The notes: generated by a model from the sequence alone, not told the origin. Numbered from the stretch's first letter, positions 1 to 10,600 are shown. The stretch is 18,852 nt of DNA from Mucidula mucida (GCA_015501055.1 JADNYV010000647.1:1-18852), one strand, 5' to 3'. A program made the numbers and translations.

Positions 1-198
1 CGTCACTTCGCAAATTCGCACAGCCTCCATCTGTTTTGAGGACGTTCTGGATAAGTGGGTGATCTCGTTCATTTCTGCCCTTCGTGTTCACTTTGCTTCA
101 GCCTCTACATATCCAGATCGCTTCTGTAGTTCAACAAGTACGTGTCTTCTCTTCCGCCAAGGGCGTTTCTCATAGTGTTTTAGACCCGTAGTCCATCA

Positions 199-1438
199 AT
201 GGGAGGAGTTGGTCTGCTGCCCTCGAAGGACTGGATCTCTATTCGCTGGTCTGTTCGGTGGTGGTAACCCTGGTTCATTCGGCGGAATGGGCGACAACCC
301 CACGATGAATGACATCGATCATCTCAGGCAAGAGCGAGACGCGCTGAACGGCTCGCTTCTGAGAAATGCCCGACGCGCCGGAGCAGGCCGAGGAGAGAGT
401 GCCCAAATCAGAAGATGCACGCAGCGGAAGAAGAGGCGTGGAATGCCCCGAACGGGACAGGCAGGCGGCAAATGAACATATGCGCCATTTCCAGGCGGAG
501 GCTCACCGACAAGCCGAAGAAGCACGTGAGAGGGCGGAGCGAGCGGATGGGAGAGACGTCAAGCGGAAGAGGACACGCGCCGTTTTCAGGAGGGCAAGCG
601 GCAGAAGGAGGAGGCGGGAAGGCGCGTGAGGATCTTAGGCGGGGCGCGCATCCGGATATTTGGCCTTCCCTGGAGCAGTTTGAGTTGACGAAGGCTAGGT
701 ATGGTATACATCCTCCATGGTCCATATCGCCGTCGCTGGTATATCCGGTTGCGGGAAGTCCTCACTCGTCAACTCCTTCCGCGGGCTCCTCCCCAAAGCC
801 GCTGGGGCCGCTAAAACCGGCATCGTCGAGACCACGACGGAGGTCTCTCGCTACGCGGACCCCGACCCTTCCAAACCCATCATCTGGTTCGACGTTCCTG
901 GGGCGGGGACGCTCAATATCTCTGACTGGGACTACTTCAATGCGCAGGGGCTCTTCATCTTCGACGCCATCGTCGTGGTTTTTTGCAGACCGTTTCTGCG
1001 CCACGGATATCGCGATCTTGAAGGCGTGCAAGAAATACTGTATACCCGCGTACATCGTCAGGTCGAAATCGGACCGGTACATTGAGGATATGATGAAGGA
1101 TGATGCTAGTGATGAGGAAGATGGAGATGAGGAAGAGTACTACCATGAAGACGATGCTGGCAGGGTTGAGCGCGTGCGTAAGGAGTACGCGAACAGACGC
1201 GTCGCAATGTCAAGGCTAATTTGAAGCAAGCTGGCCTCCCCGACAAGAGGTTTTCCTTGTTTCGCAGAGGGCTTTGTGGGCAATTGTCAAAAAGAAGCAG
1301 AAGCCCGGTAATACTATCGTGCTAGACGAGGAGAGATTATTGAAAGTGATGGTTGGTGACGGAATCAAGCGTCGCTTCAAACCAACTCCCGCGTTGTCCT
1401 CTGTTCTCAATCGGCTTGGTGTGGGTCGTATGGCATAG
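199..1438 (+). pseudogene. IRG-like P-loop GTPase relic, multiply frameshifted
   Basis: Remnant of an Agaricomycete GTPase resembling immunity-related GTPases; the fungal function is unknown. A charged, Ala/Arg/Glu-rich coiled-coil-like N-terminal part lies around 300-640, followed by a conserved lead-in (HPDIWPSLEQF, about 650-690). The G domain starts near 717: the P-loop GISGCGKSS is at 738-764, an ETTTEV switch stretch follows, and the G3 motif DVPGAGT is near 891. A G4-like RSKSD lies near 1068, then an acidic tail, then a C-terminal segment ending at the TAG at 1436. These pieces lie in different frames: about 650-690 in frame 1, 717-982 in frame 3, 983-1200 in frame 1, 1200-1256 in frame 3 and 1259-1438 in frame 2. 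One break falls in a T6 run at 979-984. No introns with proper splice sites explain the jumps. The neighbouring S28 gene reads cleanly, so decay is likelier than poor sequence. The 5' limit is uncertain. Confidence 0.72.
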
Positions 1439-1672
1439 TAGTCGGTAGATACATTGACTGTTGTTGTAAAGTTCCATTAGTGTTTTGCTAAATCCCTACA
1501 TGTATTTTATGTTTACAAATGGTATTGGTAGGCTGTCACTTATATCGAACATTGGTTGGAAGTGACTCTTTACCACATGAGCCGCGTACGGTTAACACCC
1601 CGCGACCCCTCTTACAAGCACGTAAATGCGACGAGAAAGATGCGTTAGTAAACAGTCCGTACTACATACACA
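1439..1672. other. Convergent 3' intergenic gap
   Basis: AT-richer spacer between the end of the plus-strand GTPase relic and the 3' end of the minus-strand carboxypeptidase. It should hold both 3' UTRs. No gene, repeat or RNA is visible in it. Confidence 0.6.
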
Positions 1673-3815
1673 TTAAGCAGTACTTGGTGTCCAATCCGCC
1701 AACCACGAACGCATATACCCCAAAACCTTCTGCTGTATATCTCCCAAAATCGGATCGAGCTCCCCATTGACCATAATCACCTCTGCATGATGGAACCCGT
1801 CCCCGACAAGCACTGGAGTGAGCGGAGTCGATTGATAGTCAATACTGTGCGAGGACACGGTGGCTTCCAACCATGGATCGTCTTCAAGTTGCGGCTTGTA
1901 TCAGTATGTGTTGTACACCGCATCAAAAGTGGGGAACTCACTGATAGCGTTGACGAAAACCACACGCTCAGGATGCGCGTCCCAGCCTCCAAAGACCGAG
2001 TTGATCTCGTCTACATGTGGGAGTGGAGGTTCGGGGAAGGTGTTGGGGAACATGAGTTGACAGATTAGCTAGACGCGCAACTATCAGTACGCGATATCGA
2101 GACGATAAGTTCGCCTACCTGATTGCTAGCGACATCAACATAACGCGATACAAGGGTAGGGTGGCCCTCGGGTGCGCCTGTCTACATACTCAAAATGAGA
2201 TCCAACGCGAATCGCCGTGAAAGTAGGAAAAGCAAGACCTGATACCATCCGACTTCGTTGCAACTAAAACATTCAATTAGTGAAGAAAGCTTTTCACGTG
2301 AAGTTGTTGTGCAACATACACGATCCATAACCAAGAGCGCTCGAAATTGTCAATGGTGATGTTTGTGTATTGGTCGGTAGTGCCGTCGTGAGTTCCCCAA
2401 GTTTCACTAAGAGAGCCACTCGATCAACAATCAAGCAACAAACTCATAATAATTCTTACTCTCCCGTGATACCAAACTCGTCGATGAAATATTTCCCATA
2501 CGCAGACAGCGCGTGGTCGACGCCCCAACCCTCAGAAGGCGCAGTCTGGTTATTCGTGTCGACCTCAAGCGCATCGCAGAACTGGAAGAAAGGCGAATTC
2601 GGTCCGACGCTTGGGTTGAGGCTTTGCCAGAACCCAAGTGGCGTAGAGACTGCAAGAACGACAAGTCAGCTTTACACCCTGGGATAGCCGAAACGTACGA
2701 GCAGTCGCGAAGTCATCCGAATACGTGACGTTTCCCATCCCGAAGGTTTCTTTTAATTGCTGTATCGCAACAACGTCGCCGCTATCGAGAATTTCATCAA
2801 TACGTGCGACAGCGGCCTGCACATCGCTAGAGCAATTCGCTGGCATATTGAGACGTATAGGTTCGAAGTAACGCCAGAAGTCACTGTGCGAAATGCATGT
2901 CAAAAGTGATCAGAGATGAACTGTTGAAATACGGTACGTAATGGCTTCAACAACGCCGGAAGACGAGTAGCCCGCGTAGAAGATGCCAGGGTTCCTGTGT
3001 GGCGATCAGTATTATTGTTGGGTGTTGTGTGAAAGGAAACACGTACTGGTGCATTGTCCACCCTACGACAGCGCCTGAAGAAGGACATGGATGGCATCAA
3101 AGAAACCAAGTAGTGAAAGTCGAACTCTACCTGCGTAGCTAGCTCCTATCAAAACCCAGGGCGCCTCGTCGGGAGTAACAGCGTCTCCCCCGGCCATGGG
3201 GAGTTCGACATTCCGCGCAAAGTAAATCATATCGTCGATATTCTTCTGAACGCTTAGATACCGGAGAGACTCCTCCGAAAGGTCGGGGTACGGGTTACTC
3301 AGGCCAAAGAAGCGATGTTCGAACAGGACGATGGCTCCAGACTCTTGCTGAGCAATTGTTCCAATCATGGAGATGTTCGTAACATAACGGGGAATCAATT
3401 CTAGCAATGTAAAGTGAGCGCGCCGGCGAAAGTACGGGATCATGCATACGTTCGGCGTTGCCTTCTCCTCCATTGACCAAGAGAATGGGTCCGCCTAGTC
3501 ATTTTCTTTAGGAAAGTTCTCATGAACAGTCACGAGCGACTGGCCTGGTTTGTAAAACTCGTCATTCAGCCAGTACCTTTGCTCGAACGTGCCAAGGGAC
3601 AGATCATTGTGGTCGATGGGTTGGTCAAAGTACTGCACGACCGCGTATGGGGGCACGTCATCCCCCTCGGACTGAGTTTTCAGAAGTCCAAGCTGGGCCG
3701 GCACCGCGTCCGAGTCGATGGGTGGGGCAACTGAGCGCATGGTCCTGAATCCATTGGGAAATGCCCGTGCGACAGCCAGACTGGCGAGGGAAGAAAACAA
3801 CCGCAGACCACGCAT
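1673..3815 (-). CDS. Secreted serine carboxypeptidase, peptidase family S28
   Basis: Extracellular or vacuolar peptidase of the S28 family (prolyl carboxypeptidase/DPP2 type), which cleaves after proline; this subgroup is expanded in mushroom-forming fungi. Model, as complement: 3545-3815, 3450-3494, 3131-3400, 3047-3074, 2938-2994, 2699-2883, 2460-2649, 2320-2406, 2239-2263, 2119-2181, 1942-2068, 1673-1881. That is 12 exons, 11 introns of 49-60 bases, 518 residues with no internal stop. A signal peptide (MRGLRLFSSLASLAVARA) starts the protein. The family lead QRYWLNDEFYKPG follows, then EHRFFGLSNPYPDLS and the nucleophile motif GASYAG (Ser about 193), FWRYFEPIRLNMPANC, and near the C terminus DPW (Asp about 451) and GFHH (His about 480), the expected Ser-Asp-His order. 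I chose the ATG at 3815 because a TATA box lies 60 bases upstream and the signal peptide begins there. Intron 1 has a GC donor instead of GT. The gene appears intact. Exon edges are manual. Confidence 0.9.
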
Positions 3816-3875
3816 TGGCGAAGAGATGCCGTTCGGTTGGAGGGAAGGACGCGAGGCTACTCCCACGACCGCGCT

Positions 3876-3881
3876 CTTATA
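3876..3881 (-). promoter_or_regulatory. TATA box of the S28 carboxypeptidase gene
   Basis: The minus strand reads TATAAG here, 61-66 bases upstream of the chosen ATG at 3815. That leaves room for a start site about 30 bases downstream and a short 5' UTR. It lies inside the upstream part of the open frame that begins at 3929, which argues against using the earlier ATG. Confidence 0.5.
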
Positions 3882-4511
3882 TTGGGGAAGAAGCATCTCC
3901 GTCAGCTGCTGATGGGTGATCGTCGGCATAGAATAATAGCCGTCATCATGTTCCGAGGAAGCGTACGCCGTATGGAGTGGGCGCTCGTTCGGGAGTTAAG
4001 TCGGATTGAATTCCATCCTTCGGATTAGAGTCGACGTTTTTAGATGCAGACCGAGTCTCGGGCAAATCCAGGGCGGTTAACCTCAGGGAATTTCAAGTAG
4101 AGAGATCCTTAGGGTATGCCATAGTTCCACTTTCAACATCGCCTCCTTGCCGGCCGAGATGCAGTGAACAGCTTTGTTCGACTTTATCAGAAGGCCATAA
4201 AGTGCGAACCTATGGCATCTCAATCGGCTCACTTCAAATATGATTGCAGAGGCAAGGCCCGACACAGATCAAGTCGCCCAAAACGACGCGAACGGACGTC
4301 GAGGAATGCTTGTCAAATATCGTTATCCGGAGTTGACAGCCGCCCGCGCGATCAAGGGCGCTGGATAGTGCGTGACGCCCGAGGCGGGCGGTTGCTAGCG
4401 GGGTGGGCGCCAAAGAGGTGGTAACCGCATTCGTGCTAGAATCCACACTAGAATCCTACTTGATATGAATTTAGAGCTGTGAAAAAGAAATCTGCCATTG
4501 TGTTCTACACA
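3882..4511. other. Intergenic region between S28 and MetAP genes
   Basis: About 630 bases between the promoter of the carboxypeptidase and the 3' end of the methionine aminopeptidase, both on the minus strand. Short open frames occur on both strands but none matches a known family or carries good splice signals. No RNA gene or repeat is recognised. Confidence 0.5.
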
Positions 4512-5761
4512 TCAAGTTAAGACCTCTGCACCCTTGTCAGTGATCAAAATCATATGCTCTGCTTGTGCACTTCTAGCGCAATTCTACCAGATACATTAGA
4601 GGTTTGGTCAAGGAATATCAGGGGGCCTTACCTCTGTACTCGCTGTCCATCCATCCGGGAATATCCATGCTCGCGGATCCGAACCATGAACCAACGGGGG
4701 CTAACCCAGCATTTGTAAACATGCACTTGCAATAGACCATTACATACCTCAATAGTAAAACAATGCCCGGGAACCATGACCTCCGGCTCCTCGTTCCACG
4801 TATGCAGCACCCACGGCAGCGTATGAAACGTCTTCCCGATTCCATGCCCAGTAAATTGGGGTGCTATCGAAAAGTCCATACCCTCGTACGGCTTTTTCAC
4901 GAGATTATGTATCGCGCGCCCGATGTCGCGAAAGTGCTTCCCTGGTCCGCAGGCTTTTATACCTGCTTTCAGTGCGGCGTTGGTAAGGGTGCAGAGTGCG
5001 CGACCTTTGTCGTCTACATCGCCTACGAGGAAGGTTTGAGATGTGTCGCCGTGATAGCCGTCGAGGTAGACGGTTATGTCAATGTTGACGATATCTCCGT
5101 CTTCGAGGGGGCGTCTGGAGAGTGGGTTGGTGCGAATTTCAGGAAGGATGAAGGGCTCTACTCGTCGGGTATTCCATGGACAATTATGTTATTGACACTA
5201 ATCAAACCATCTTCAGCACTAAAGGTATAGTACTGATATGCAAACACACCTAGTGCATATAGACTTTGGAAAGCCCTCATACAAAAGAGGCGACGGATAT
5301 GCCCCATGGCCGACTATAAATTCGTGAACGGCCTCGTCCATCGCATCCGTCGTAATGCCAGCCTGATTTTTTTCCTTCCATTTCAACGCTCATCCATACA
5401 ACAAAACACGAACCTTAACCAAAGACCCCGCATAATTTCTAGTGTCCCTCGCCAATCGCGCTGCCCTTCTCACGCGCTCCTCCTCCCTCCCTCCCAGCTC
5501 AATAACCCCATTCCCCTTCTTCTCCTTGAGCCCATCCACATATGGCGGGCGTGTAATGGAGGCTGGGACAGGCCGGTTCCTAATGTGCGATACCCCGAAT
5601 ACGAAGGGCTCTTCTGGTAGGATTACGCTGTATCTGCCCAGGCCGTCCGGGTCGTTGATTGGGGTAGAGAATCGCCGGTGCTGGCTAGGTGCGGTGGCCA
5701 GTCGAGTTCGACGCGTAGGTGAAAAGAAGAGTTTAGAGCAGGCACAGGCGCGACATGACAT
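4512..5761 (-). CDS. Methionine aminopeptidase type 1, probably mitochondrial
   Basis: Removes the initiator methionine from nascent proteins (M24A metallopeptidase with two divalent metals). Model, as complement: 5414-5761, 5250-5362, 5162-5197, 4748-5114, 4632-4700, 4512-4583. That is six exons, introns of 47-52 bases, 334 residues. All five metal ligands are visible in order: Asp178 (NIDIT), Asp189 (GYHGDTS), His256 (FTGHGIG), Glu288 (FTIE, at the end of exon 4) and Glu320 (AQAEHM). The substrate-side motifs [17 protein letters not shown] and VHGIP are also present. The N terminus is Arg-rich with few acids and contains RRTRL and RRFST, like a mitochondrial presequence. It lacks the zinc-finger extension of cytosolic MetAP1, so it probably corresponds to animal MAP1D. 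It sits 214 bases downstream of the wax-synthase-like gene on the same strand. Targeting is inferred; the enzyme call is firm. Confidence 0.93.
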
Positions 5762-5801
5762 GTGGAAACAGAAGAAGGAAACGTGACGGTGACGTGTTAC
5801 A

Positions 5802-5807
5802 CTACAT
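5802..5807 (-). promoter_or_regulatory. Minimal start-stop upstream ORF before MetAP
   Basis: On the minus strand ATG is followed at once by TAG, 41 bases upstream of the methionine aminopeptidase ATG and 3' of a TATA-like AAATATAG at 5838-5845. If the transcript starts just downstream of that box, this minimal uORF lies in the 5' leader and could stall or divert ribosomes. The transcript start is inferred. Confidence 0.35.
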
Positions 5808-5975
5808 GCTTCGGACTTTGCCGTCTGGGCTGAAGTGCTATATTTCGTGGCGCGTAGTAGTTAAGATATTATTCATCCCAAGAGCATAGAGAACGTTGGA
5901 ATGGGAGAGCGGATGCCGAGATGAGAGCACCACGCGAAAAGAAGAGGCAGACACGGTGCAATTATTCTAGTAATA

Positions 5976-7311
5976 TCACTGAGGACGAATATCGACAGCG
6001 ACGCAGTGACTAATAATATATCGTACAGGAGAGAAAGGCAAAGCATCTTTGTAAAAGAATCCTACATGAATGCCCCAATCAACAAACCCAACAGCGCTGA
6101 CGCTAAACCACAAACAAACCCAGAGACGGCCCAACCAGCGATAGAAACCAGACCCACGGACTCCCATTCCGCGTAGGAGATGAATACAACCTTGTTCTAC
6201 CGCGATACCGGCTGCCTGAAGGAGGAAGAAAGGCAGTGACTTTCCTACGTGTTGCATTCCAGCCATAACATCACCTCCGATATGTATGACACCAGAAACA
6301 AGGAACCCCACAGAAACACCGGTCAGATACTCGGACCACGAATGGCGCTTGAGATCAAGAGAGCGTGTAACAAAGCGGCCGACGACGATAACATTCTAAA
6401 GGAACAAAGTAAGCAAATATACAATTGAAGGATTATTCATCCCACATACACGATTCATCAATTGATGCCAAAATTTCCTGAGAGATAATGATTCACGTCT
6501 CCAATAATACCCGGAGAAAATGCCACGAAAGACTTACGTCCAAAACCTTCGGATAGTATACGCCTCCTTGACGCTACCGAACGGATCGGGCCAGTCCATC
6601 GGCTGCGAGAATCCAATAGCAACATGCAGCGCGGAGACCAGGTAATAAGGGAAGCTCAATCCACAATATGGGTTAAGCGCTGCGATGAATATGTTGAGAC
6701 ACCTGCGCCAGTACCCTTGCGACGCCACCGATTCCGCATCCGCATGTCTGAATACGCTCGGATTAAACGTCATATACGACTGCGCGGCATCCAAAAGTAG
6801 GATACACCACAGAACGCGTGTCAACCGCGACCGCACAAACTTCCACCGAGGGTACTCCGAACTCGGACGTTTGAAGATATGGCGCATCTGCCAAAGACAC
6901 TGCACAAGCAACAGATTCCTTCTCCGCAAAAAGAACAGGAATACTTACCTGAAAATTCCACCCAAGCCCACAGACGCTATGAATAACGCACGCACACCAA
7001 TAGCCGCGATACAACAAGCCATACTGCGTGGGATGTATATCGTCGGCAACATGTCGATACTCGCTTAGAGGATCCGCAAGAAGCAACAAGCGCAGGGCTG
7101 TGAACCATTGCGCTGTAATGAACGTGCCCAAGGTATAATCCTGCAAGATGTCCCCAGTCGTCGATTGCAGGGCCAAGCCGGTAGCGTAACAGAAACCCAA
7201 GAACAGCAACACGCGCCAGCGCTGTGGGGGATTACATGCTAGCGCGAAGACAAGCAGGAATTCTGGGAGTATAATATGATAGAGGGGATGGAAAGGAGCC
7301 CGATCGCTCAT
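5976..7311 (-). CDS. Wax-synthase-domain membrane acyltransferase
   Basis: Multi-pass membrane protein of the fungal wax-synthase-like (MBOAT-related) family, which moves acyl groups onto alcohol or terpenoid acceptors, presumably in the ER; the substrate cannot be read. Model, as complement: 6949-7311, 6538-6899, 6450-6477, 5976-6395. That is four exons, introns of 49, 60 and 54 bases, 390 residues. It begins MSDRAPFHPLYHIILPE, as its relatives do, and no ATG precedes it in the open frame. Hydrophobic segments run throughout. The conserved RRFW...FWHQ core, with candidate catalytic His246 in the WH pair, is split by intron 2 and carried partly on a 28-base exon. A second conserved His (about 289) sits in SGVIHIGGD. 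The tail has LPFSPVRYI. The acceptor of intron 1 could instead be 12 bases further downstream (6888), still in frame. Such genes often accompany terpenoid clusters, but no synthase or P450 is seen here. Confidence 0.85.
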
Positions 7312-8490
7312 GACAAGACGCAGAGTCAGATTTAGGTATAGCCGCGAACGCGTCGGGCTCGTGGACACGTCGAGGAACAGACTAAGCAAACCTGGCACGT
7401 GCTCTTTGCTTTGCTTTGCGTGGATGATCCGATCTATTAGGGTCGTCCAAAGCTCGCCTTACCACACACTTTGATTCGATGCAGTTGGTACCCTCTACCG
7501 GTAAACAATCACCCCGGAACAAACAAGTTTGTGCTATCGCGGTTCCCGAAGCGCTTTGTTTAACTTAAGCATCTCATTGGCGCTTTCGATATGGGCCTCC
7601 CACGAGCCAGTGATACTCTCACTGTAATATAGAAAGACTCATTCGACGCAGTATGACCTCGCTGGCTGTTCCTTGGACCTGATACTAAGGACACAAGACG
7701 CCTAACGAGGAACCTTTAAGGCTTGCCTTCCTTCAACTCCGCTTTCGGTATTCAACTCCTCAGGCACATATGCGGGGAGAACGGATAGTACCCCTCTACT
7801 TGGTACTACTTACCTCCAGCTCCATCAGTCGGTTCTGAAAGATGACATGTACAAGGCGTTGTAAAAATATTAGCGCCCCCTGCGTACGTATCGTTCTGCC
7901 GTGCCACATTACGCGTTTTTTTTTTATCAAGGCGGCCAAACAGCGCCGTCATCCTGCTAATACTATAACGAAAATGTACATTGTCAGGAAGTGGTGAGTG
8001 AAATACCCACGGCAAAACGGGTCATTATTGCCTAACTGAGAACAAGAGCTCTCGCCAGAATGCAAATTATCTTATCCAGAGCCCCATCCCATCTAGCCGG
8101 GGTCAGTTCGGAAACATTCCGTGAGACCTGATGCTAATAACCAAATGTGCTGTGGCGTCCTCCCACACAAGCAGGTGCTTGACGTCAACCAGGGAACCAG
8201 AGAACAGGAACATGAGTAAAGATCAACTCGTAGCGGGAACGAACCATTCGTAAATGATGGTGTTTCATCCCCGGTCCCAGTGGAGGAGCGGGAGAAGCAT
8301 TGATGGGCTCTTTCGGGGCTGAGAGGTTAGAGCTGAGGTCGGATCGAGGTGCGCTCAGGACTGGTTCTGGCTGCTGTCTGATAGAAAGGTAAAAGTTCCC
8401 CGTCTTCAGAGGACCGTGCATCCTAGCGACTCGGGAGGATGCATGGGAAACTGCTAGGGTTCCCAGACTCAGAGGAGCCGCCTGGTGCAG
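7312..8490. other. Intergenic region, no recognised gene
   Basis: Upstream region of the wax-synthase-like gene. Open frames at 7806-8015 and 8185-8421 on the minus strand are short, match no family I know and lack paired splice sites. A T9 run lies near 7918-7926. Two adjacent small inverted repeats at 8417-8465 are listed separately. The promoter of the acyltransferase should be here, but no clear TATA box was picked. Confidence 0.5.
8417..8465. repeat. Two adjacent small inverted repeats
   Basis: TGCATCCT at 8417-8424 pairs with AGGATGCA at 8436-8443 (8-bp arms, 11-base loop). The very next base starts TGGGAA at 8444-8449, pairing with TTCCCA at 8460-8465. The pair would form two back-to-back hairpins. 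No function is known; chance cannot be excluded for arms this short. Confidence 0.4.
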
Positions 8491-8868
8491 TCATCTGACC
8501 CTCCACCTACGGCGTTCCAGATCTTTGGACCAAATTGCACATATGCGCTGAAGACGCGCACGACGAGCTGTATGTAGCGCGTCCCCACGTGGAAAACCTC
8601 CAATTCGAATTACTCGCGAGGAAAAGAGCCCGATGTACAGAATCTGTCCGATCGTTTCTCGCGCCGAACCGCTAATATCCACCAATGAGGAGAGGTCCTC
8701 GTGGAGTGGCGTACGACGAGTCACAATGACACGACGAGGCGCGATCGCCATCGATGTATTCATTGCTCGTTTGACGAGCGATGCTGATCTGATATGCATG
8801 ACGATACCTGCATTCAGGAACCAGGAGGAAGATAAGCGAAGAGAAACAAGCCAGGGATGAGAGCTCAC
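8491..8868 (-). CDS. Hypothetical coding segment, possibly one exon
   Basis: Open minus-strand frame of about 125 codons that I do not recognise. It is bounded by plausible splice sites. Reading 5' to 3', AAAG then a GTGAGC donor at 8868, with an acceptor ending GAATGCAG near 8805, would remove about 60 bases. That leaves an exon of about 100 residues rich in Arg, Ile and Ser, starting near VMHIRSAS. At its far end CGCCGTAG is followed by GTGGAG at about 8508. No start exon is clear: a candidate ATG CTT CGA at about 8925 runs into TAA after eight codons. It may be an exon of a fungus-specific gene, a decayed gene, or chance. The overlapping plus-strand frame at 8633-8860 is equally anonymous. 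Confidence 0.22.
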   Translation of the reverse strand: MSSHPWLVSLRLSSSWFLNAGIVMHIRSASLVKRAMNTSMAIAPRRVIVTRRTPLHEDLSSLVDISGSARETIGQILYIGLFSSRVIRIGGFPRGDALHTARRARLQRICAIWSKDLERRRWRVR

Positions 8869-9274
8869 CTTTCGTGGATAGCTATGTGAGCATATTATGA
8901 CATTAGTACAGAACAGGGCGTCGAAGCATGTTGATCCTGAGCACGAATGTTACGGACTTAAACCGGAGAGGACCCACTGTCTTGCGTAAAGCATATCGAA
9001 GACGAGGGACGATACAGCCTAACAGTTGCACAATTTATGTAAACGAACTCGCAGGGTGCGGGCGATTGAGAGCAGCAAGTCCAATGAATTGAATACATCA
9101 CGGTACGAGATTGTTGTGATTAAATAACTGAGAGGAAAGGTCAATACACCATCGCAAGGCCCTGTGACAAGATACGAAACGAACTGAGATGGATAAAGAA
9201 ATAATTGCTACAACTGGTCATGATAGATGAGGCATAGTGGCAGGGCAAGGATGATACAGGAAAGTTTCGGCGCG
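8869..9274. other. Intergenic, downstream of the DUF6593-like gene
   Basis: Should contain the 3' UTR of the DUF6593-like gene. No further gene, RNA or repeat is supported. Confidence 0.5.
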
Positions 9275-10017
9275 TCAGCACCAATTCAAGTCCTGGGCCA
9301 TCCGGTTTAGTATCAGGGTGGTGAGGATCTCCGTAACGAAGAGGAGACCAGCAGGTTTGATGGTCAGCGTGGCGTGATAATCGTGGTCTGGATGGCTTAT
9401 GTCCCACACCGCCACAACATTCCGGCCATCCATGCACTTGGAAGACAGAATGGAAGGTGAGCTTGATGGGAGACAAGGACGGTTTGGGCGACTTACCTCC
9501 ATCCGTTGCTGCGAGATTCTCCATTTGTACAGCTTGCCACTCTGCGACATGAAATAGCGTGATCTGGAAGGTTAGTTATCAACGGGGAGGGCGATATGGA
9601 TGAGGTGTTGACGACCTACGAGCTCCCCTCTCGTTGTTGACGCAAGAGATACGCCATCGCGACGTTGACGCGCGTGTTTCCGTAGACAACGTACCCCGGA
9701 GAATTTCGAGGACCAAAGTAGAAGTATGAATTGGATGGCCCCATGATCGTTGGGTGCTGTTGAGCCCACAGCGCCTCACGCGTCAACTTTATGACCAGGT
9801 TGGGTGTTTCCGATGCCTGGACAGTGCGGGAGCTGAGATGAGAAGGAGCATGCAAGGAGCGGATATATTCACCAGCGATCTAGAAAACGTCAGACGTCAA
9901 AGTCAACCGAAATCAAAGCTGGACTTGCAATGTAAAGGCCGATCTGCCCTCGACGTCCTCATAGCGAGAATTGAAAGGGTCCGAGCCATACTGGAGGAGG
10001 ATTTGGGAGGTGGGCAT
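9275..10017 (-). CDS. DUF6593-like fungal protein
   Basis: Protein of unknown function resembling the small DUF6593 family common in Agaricomycetes. Model, as complement: 9925-10017, 9620-9879, 9497-9563, 9275-9436. That is four exons and introns of 45, 56 and 60 bases; 193 residues. It begins MPTSQILLQYGSDPFNSRYE. The middle has ALWAQQHPTIMGPSNSYF and FGPRNSPGYVVYGNT, then SGKLYKWRISQQRME. The C-terminal half reads NVVAVWDISHPDHDYHATLT, then LTIKPAGLLFVTEI and TLILNRMAQDLNW, the aromatic and hydrophobic spacing typical of this family. No signal peptide or membrane segment is evident, so it is probably cytosolic. Introns 1 and 2 have good branch points (CTGAC, CTAAC). The donor of intron 1 (GTCCAG) is weak, so residues 31-52 at that junction are the least certain. 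Family assignment is from memory of its sequence pattern. Confidence 0.7.
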
Positions 10018-10153
10018 GGAGGAGGTGGGAGGGAGATAGAGGAAAAGGAAGAAGCGCCGACCCGCATTGGCTGACCATATTATTGTTTACGGCCTGGGTT
10101 TTTGCTGTTACTGTTTGCGAACAAGGAAGTCGGAGATGAGATCCATGCAACAA

Positions 10154-10199
10154 CACGTGGAGGATCGTGCCGCGTGGAGTCGCGTGGATTTCCCACGTG
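10154..10199. promoter_or_regulatory. Cluster of CACGTG/CGCGTG E-box-like sites
   Basis: CACGTG occurs at 10154-10159 and 10194-10199, with two CGCGTGG copies between them at 10171 and 10181. The cluster lies 137-182 bases upstream of the DUF6593-like start codon. CACGTG is the standard bHLH-factor site. The binding factor is not identified. Confidence 0.4.
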
Positions 10200-10600
10200 G
10201 CTCACTCCTGAACTTGGCATCCCTACACAAGCCTGACAGACGCCCATAAGACGAGACAAAGAGGAGTGCAAGTAACAATTTTGAGAAGGAAATACAGCAT
10301 TATAGTATTCGAGAAATTCCGCTATGGAGACAGAACACGAAATGCGATGCGGTGGAACAGTCTAGACTTTGTATCAAATTCTACTCGTGCCAATATCTCA
10401 CAGATTGCGCCCGTTCCGGTAACTGAAGCCATCCCGGAGGCATTGTATGATATCGATGTGATTGCCTCCATCCGCGCGAGATGGAGGACGCCTGAGAAGG
10501 TGCTGGAGCGGAACATGATTATTATGCAGCCCGGTCACAGGGAGGACACAAAACGCACAAAGAAAGTGCCCAATGGAGCTCGAGGCACCCCGAGCACTAA
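10200..10600. other. Intergenic between EMC6 and the DUF6593-like gene
   Basis: About 400 bases holding the EMC6 3' UTR and distal promoter sequence of the DUF6593-like gene. A plus-strand open frame (10266-10757) overlaps the EMC6 end antisense. It resembles no family and is best taken as chance. Confidence 0.5.

Noticed and set aside
3495..3929. Earlier ATG at 3929 for the S28 gene
   Set aside because: The TATA box lies downstream of it, and the signal peptide begins at the ATG at 3815.
7312..7398. Upstream extension of the wax-synthase-like protein
   Set aside because: The open frame there begins with GTG, not ATG, and relatives start at the HPLYH region.
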